A DNA stretch of 18,298 nt from JAQIBY01 sp034721855. Lineage in GTDB: Bacteria; Bacteroidota; Bacteroidia; Bacteroidales; ML635J-15. The position numbers were made by a program, and so were the translations under genes. The stretch covers positions 1-18,298 of the forward strand of contig JAYENB010000110.1 of assembly GCA_034721855.1 (NCBI GenBank), given 5' to 3'. Below, piece by piece: positions 15,876 to 18,298 of the stretch. The stretch's first letter is position 1. Each line of letters begins with the position of its first letter. Below the pieces are notes generated by a model. The model was not told where the DNA came from, did not search any database, and saw only the letters and a program-made list of their open reading frames with translations.

Positions 15876-15892
15876 TAACTTGTGTCAAGTTA
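15876..15892. promoter_or_regulatory. 17-bp perfect palindrome upstream of mgtE
   Basis: TAACTTGTGTCAAGTTA has 7-bp perfect arms (TAACTTG/CAAGTTA) around a 3-bp centre and lies 73 bp before the mgtE start. A possible -7 element (TAACTTTG on the minus strand, 15921-15928) lies upstream within the relic toxin gene, so the palindrome would fall near the transcript start or in the leader. It could be a repressor operator or a leader hairpin. I cannot name the regulator. Confidence 0.45.
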
Positions 15893-15900
15893 ATGTTGCA

Positions 15901-15972
15901 TCATATAATATTAACAGATGCAAAGTTAATTTTAATATCCTTATCAAAAGATTTATCGATCAATACCTTCAT
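15901..15972 (-). pseudogene. N-terminal stub of a RelE/ParE-family toxin
   Basis: A 23-codon frame starts MKVLIDKSFDKDIK and ends after INFASVNII at TGA. The opening is the standard start of a Bacteroidota RelE/ParE-type toxin, normally about 85-100 residues; everything after residue 14-16 is missing. Its ATG overlaps the stop codon of the antitoxin gene by four bases (ATGA), as in intact operons of this kind. The stub lacks the catalytic core, so it is inactive. A promoter-like motif for mgtE may lie inside it. The assignment rests on recalled family sequence plus the operon arrangement. Confidence 0.65.
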
Positions 15973-16166
15973 TTTCTTAGCTTCTTAACAAAATTGTCGG
16001 TATTAACATATTCCCCTGTTCTTCCTTGTTTGATGGCATTGAGTATTCCTATATCTTCTTTTCCTTCTTCATTCAAAAATTTTGCTTTAATACCCAGTTT
16101 CTTTGCAAGATTTATTAGCAGTTTAAGATCTGATTTGGAGTCGTTATTTAAAATTACTGTATCCAT
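15969..16166 (-). CDS. Antitoxin of a RelE/ParE-type system, orphaned
   Basis: The 65-residue protein begins MDTVILNNDSKSDLKLLINL and continues LAKKLGIKAKFL, then EDIGILNAIKQGRTGEYVN, ending KKLRK. This pattern is a common small Bacteroidota antitoxin encoded just before a RelE/ParE-type toxin. It should bind its toxin and its own promoter in the cytoplasm. The frame is complete and the promoter upstream is well formed (16190-16220), so it is probably still expressed, yet the toxin gene that overlaps its stop codon is cut to 23 codons. It might neutralise a related toxin elsewhere in the genome or simply be decaying. The family call comes from recognition of the sequence, not from a search. 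Confidence 0.75.
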   Translation of the reverse strand: MDTVILNNDSKSDLKLLINLAKKLGIKAKFLNEEGKEDIGILNAIKQGRTGEYVNTDNFVKKLRK

Positions 16167-16189
16167 GATTTACGCTTTAGCTATTTATA

Positions 16190-16220
16190 CAAAAATATTA
16201 AAGATGAACAAATTATCAAA
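16190..16220 (-). promoter_or_regulatory. Promoter of the orphan antitoxin gene
   Basis: On the minus strand TTTG (16220-16217) is followed after exactly 19 bp by TATTTTTG (16197-16190). This fits the Bacteroidota -33/-7 consensus and spacing. The ATG at 16166 lies 23 bp further on. It is the best promoter match in the window. Confidence 0.65.
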
Positions 16221-16257
16221 TATTAATCAAATAAATTCCAATATTCAATGGTCGAAA

Positions 16258-16508
16258 ATCCAAGACCTGTCCCGCACTTGTTTCGGGAACTTATCCCAAC
16301 CTGCCTTTCGCTAAAAGCTATGCATAGCTAGCTGGCAGGAAGCAAAGACGGATATTGTTTGCGTCATTTTGTTTCTGTCATTGGATTTACCGTCATTCGT
16401 CGGTACAGGTTTGATATTGTTTAGAATTTAGAAATTAGGATTTAGGATTTTTAGTTTACCCCGTTGGTTATTCAACCTACGAGTTTTATCTGGTTTCGGA
16501 TTTATTGA
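16258..16508. repeat. Gene-free repeat region between antitoxin and pyruvate kinase
   Basis: No gene is supported in 16221-16587. The stretch holds a hairpin GTCCCGCACTTGTTTCGGGA (16266-16285), a second inverted pair CCTGCC/GGCAGG (about 16299-16337) around ATGCATAGCTAGCT, and a run of near-repeats of TTAGAATTTAGAAATTAGG (about 16420-16457). Such sequences are typical intergenic repeats in Bacteroidota. The 31-nt repeat copy follows at 16509. Confidence 0.5.
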
Positions 16509-16539
16509 TCCATCTTCGCTCTGCTACACCGGACACGGT
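16509..16539 (-). repeat. 31-nt dispersed repeat, copy 2 (inverted)
   Basis: The minus strand reads ACCGTGTCCGG, then a variable middle, then CGAAGATGGA, the same layout and length as the copies at 2180 and 18268. A related half-unit (TTGTCCGGCGAAGACGGG on the minus strand) adjoins it at about 16541-16558, so this locus may hold two units. It lies about 50 bp beyond the end of the pyruvate kinase gene. Confidence 0.65.
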
Positions 16540-16587
16540 CCCGTCTTCGCCGGACAAGTTATGTTAATTAAGAAACGCTATACTAGG

Positions 16588-18027
16588 TTATGTTACTTCG
16601 CTGAACTTCATCATATTGGTGTGTGATTTTGAGGTTAGCGGTGTGCTGCCAACGTGAATCACCTTGCCACCTGCACTTAATATCCCTTTTTCCTTGAGGA
16701 CATTGATAGAGTGTGATATGGCTTTATCAATGTCATTATACACAGGAAAGTAGAATGCATTTATCCCCCAAATCAAAGGGAGTTTTTTTAACAATTTTTT
16801 GTTGCTGGTAAAAGCGTATATGGGGGAACGTGGCCGGTGACTGGAAATTCGCAAAGCTGTGTAACCCGAATAGGAAAAAGTAATGATGGCTTTGGCGCTG
16901 GTTTGTTGTGCCATTTTAAATGCATTGTAGCATACGGAATCGGGAATAAAAGCTTTAGTATCAGGAGGGGGAGGATGATTAAGATTATATTCTAAACCTT
17001 CTTGTTCTGTGTATTCTATGATGCTCTGCATGCTTTCCACACTGCCGACAGGGTATTTGCCAATGGCTGTTTCACCGCTGAGCATTAAACCATCAGCCAT
17101 ATCCATGACAGCATTGGCAACGTCATTGGCTTCAGCACGGGTAGGGCGGAAGTTGTGAATCATCGAATCCAGCATTTGTGTAGCTATGATTACCGGTTTT
17201 GCTTTTTGAATACAAAGTTTCACAATGTGTTTTTGTATGATCGGCACCTTTTTAAAATCCACTTCAACGCCCAGGTCTCCACGGGCAACCATAATGCCAT
17301 CTGCAGCATCTGTAATGGCATCAATATCCTCCACAGCTTCAGGTTTTTCAATTTTTGCAATAATGCGGGCGTTACAATGACAATCATCAAGGTGGGCACG
17401 TAATTCCCTGATGTCCTTACTGCTGCGAACAAAAGACAGGGCAAACCAGTCGATTTTGTTTTTCACAGCAAATTTAATGTCTTCTTTGTCTTTATTTGTT
17501 ATGGCCGGAAGGGATAAGCTTGAGTCCGGCAGGTTGATGCCTTTTTTCGACAGAAGCGTGCCTCCCGAAAGCACCTTGGCTTCAACACTATCATTGCGGT
17601 TGGTTTTTGTGGCTTCAAGCTTTATGGTGCCGTCATCAATGAGTATTCTGTCTCCGGGTTTTACATCCCTGGCAAAAGAGTCATAATTAACCAGGTAAAC
17701 AGATTCGCCTGTTTTATCCGGATTCGTGGTGAAGTGAACAGTTTCCCCGTTTTTTATGCGGATGCCATCATCCGGCAATGCACCAAGACGCAATTTAGGT
17801 CCCTGCAAATCACCAATGACGGAAATATGTAATCCGGTTTCTTCCTGTAGTTCCCTGAGGTGGGCCAGCACTTCCAGTTTCCCCTGGTAAGAGCCGTGTG
17901 AAAAGTTCAGGCGGGCCACATTCATACCCGCTTTTATCATGTCCAGCAGGATGTTTTTATCGTTTGATGCCGGACCAATGGAGGCAACAATGCGTGTTTT
18001 TGTGATCATAGGCATAGTTTTGTTCAT
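16588..18027 (-). CDS. pyk: Pyruvate kinase
   Basis: The 479-residue enzyme converts phosphoenolpyruvate and ADP to pyruvate and ATP, the last step of glycolysis. Numbered from the chosen start, it shows the substrate/K+ site VARLNFSHG (Arg39, Asn41, Ser43), GDLQGPKLR (Asp73), the catalytic IIAKIEKPE (Lys225, Glu227), MVARGDLGVE (Asp251), IATQML (Thr283), and the signature RPTRAEANDVANAV with LMLSGETAIGKYP. The C-terminal regulatory domain contains FSYSGYTALRISSHRP. The frame is open to 18216, but the extra 63 residues come from repeat DNA and low-quality sequence, so I start at the ATG at 18027; ATGs at 18015 and 18009 are also possible. It is apparently a single-gene unit, flanked by repeat DNA on both sides. 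No clear promoter motif was found. Confidence 0.93.
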   Translation of the reverse strand: MNKTMPMITKTRIVASIGPASNDKNILLDMIKAGMNVARLNFSHGSYQGKLEVLAHLRELQEETGLHISVIGDLQGPKLRLGALPDDGIRIKNGETVHFTTNPDKTGESVYLVNYDSFARDVKPGDRILIDDGTIKLEATKTNRNDSVEAKVLSGGTLLSKKGINLPDSSLSLPAITNKDKEDIKFAVKNKIDWFALSFVRSSKDIRELRAHLDDCHCNARIIAKIEKPEAVEDIDAITDAADGIMVARGDLGVEVDFKKVPIIQKHIVKLCIQKAKPVIIATQMLDSMIHNFRPTRAEANDVANAVMDMADGLMLSGETAIGKYPVGSVESMQSIIEYTEQEGLEYNLNHPPPPDTKAFIPDSVCYNAFKMAQQTSAKAIITFSYSGYTALRISSHRPRSPIYAFTSNKKLLKKLPLIWGINAFYFPVYNDIDKAISHSINVLKEKGILSAGGKVIHVGSTPLTSKSHTNMMKFSEVT

Positions 18028-18185
18028 TGCATGAAAATACAAAAAATTACCGAGCTTAAAACAGGGAAAACTTAAGTTAATGTGAAATCTTACCGCTGAA
18101 AACTGATATTCTATAAAAGCAAGACAATTTACGGCCGTTAGCCCTGAACCTCCATCCAAATGTTGTCCCAAATTGCCGCAGATTC

Positions 18186-18298
18186 CATAATTTTGGCTGC
18201 ACTCGGCATAGCTCAAGCAAGCTTGGCTCTGCCCTCATTTGCATAAAATTTGCACGGATTCCCGCTGACCGTGTCCGGCGGAACGCCGTGAAGACGGA
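18186..18298 (+). repeat. Repeat DNA upstream of pyruvate kinase, including 31-nt repeat copy 3
   Basis: The segment from 18186 shares CATAATTTTGGCTGCA and a GCAAGCTT-CTCTGC block, inverted, with the right part of the element at 12868-12930. The last 31 bases (18268-18298) are the third copy of the ACCGTGTCCGG...TGAAGACGGA repeat and run to the window edge, so the element may continue beyond it. The remainder of 18028-18298 shows no gene on either strand that I can support. Confidence 0.6.

Noticed and set aside
18028..18216. A 63-residue N-terminal extension of pyruvate kinase
   Set aside because: It is read from repeat DNA and has no homology to pyruvate kinases; the family starts close to the ATG at 18027.

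Overview
The window comes from a member of the phylum Bacteroidota, most likely Bacteroidales or a related order. The evidence is a type IX secretion (T9SS) C-terminal domain, LysM-plus-periplasmic-binding-fold proteins typical of the phylum, promoter motifs of the form TTTG-N19-TAnnTTTG, almost no Shine-Dalgarno sequences, moderate-to-low GC, and many intergenic repeats of a style common in these genomes.

Layout. 1-2114: promoter and a secreted triple-LysM protein. 2115-2588: gene-free, with a degenerate octamer array and a 70-nt dispersed repeat. 2589-3626: secreted beta-propeller-like protein with a probable 3' frameshift. 3627-4373: no intact large gene, but on the minus strand an intact antitoxin-like gene overlaps the C-terminal stub of a PIN-type toxin whose 5' part is replaced by repeat DNA. 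4374-7918: small lipoprotein gene coupled by TAATG to a large AddA/RecB-like helicase-nuclease. 7925-8185 (minus): small Smr-domain protein, convergent. 8212-8701: second copy of the 70-nt repeat, then an orphan T9SS sorting domain. 8702-8967: a ~120-bp hairpin element. 8968-12727: SNF2-family helicase, then a zinc-ribbon methyltransferase. 12728-12990: a MITE-like element with perfect 15-bp terminal inverted repeats. 12991-16166 (all minus): C1 aminopeptidase, MgtE magnesium transporter, a relic RelE/ParE-like toxin and its intact antitoxin. 16167-16587: gene-free repeat region. 16588-18027 (minus): pyruvate kinase. 18028-18298: repeat DNA.

The large genes are mostly housekeeping (recombinational repair, magnesium import, glycolysis, peptide hydrolysis) and do not form one pathway. 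I see no convincing new multi-gene defence or biosynthetic system. The unusual biology lies between the genes. Two unrelated toxin-antitoxin loci have both lost most of their toxin and kept the antitoxin. One T9SS cargo gene is reduced to its sorting domain and another secreted-protein gene has a damaged 3' end. At least five kinds of dispersed or palindromic repeat separate the genes, including two inverted 70-nt copies that bracket 5.8 kb. The picture is a chromosome shaped by repeat insertion and gene decay around stable core genes.
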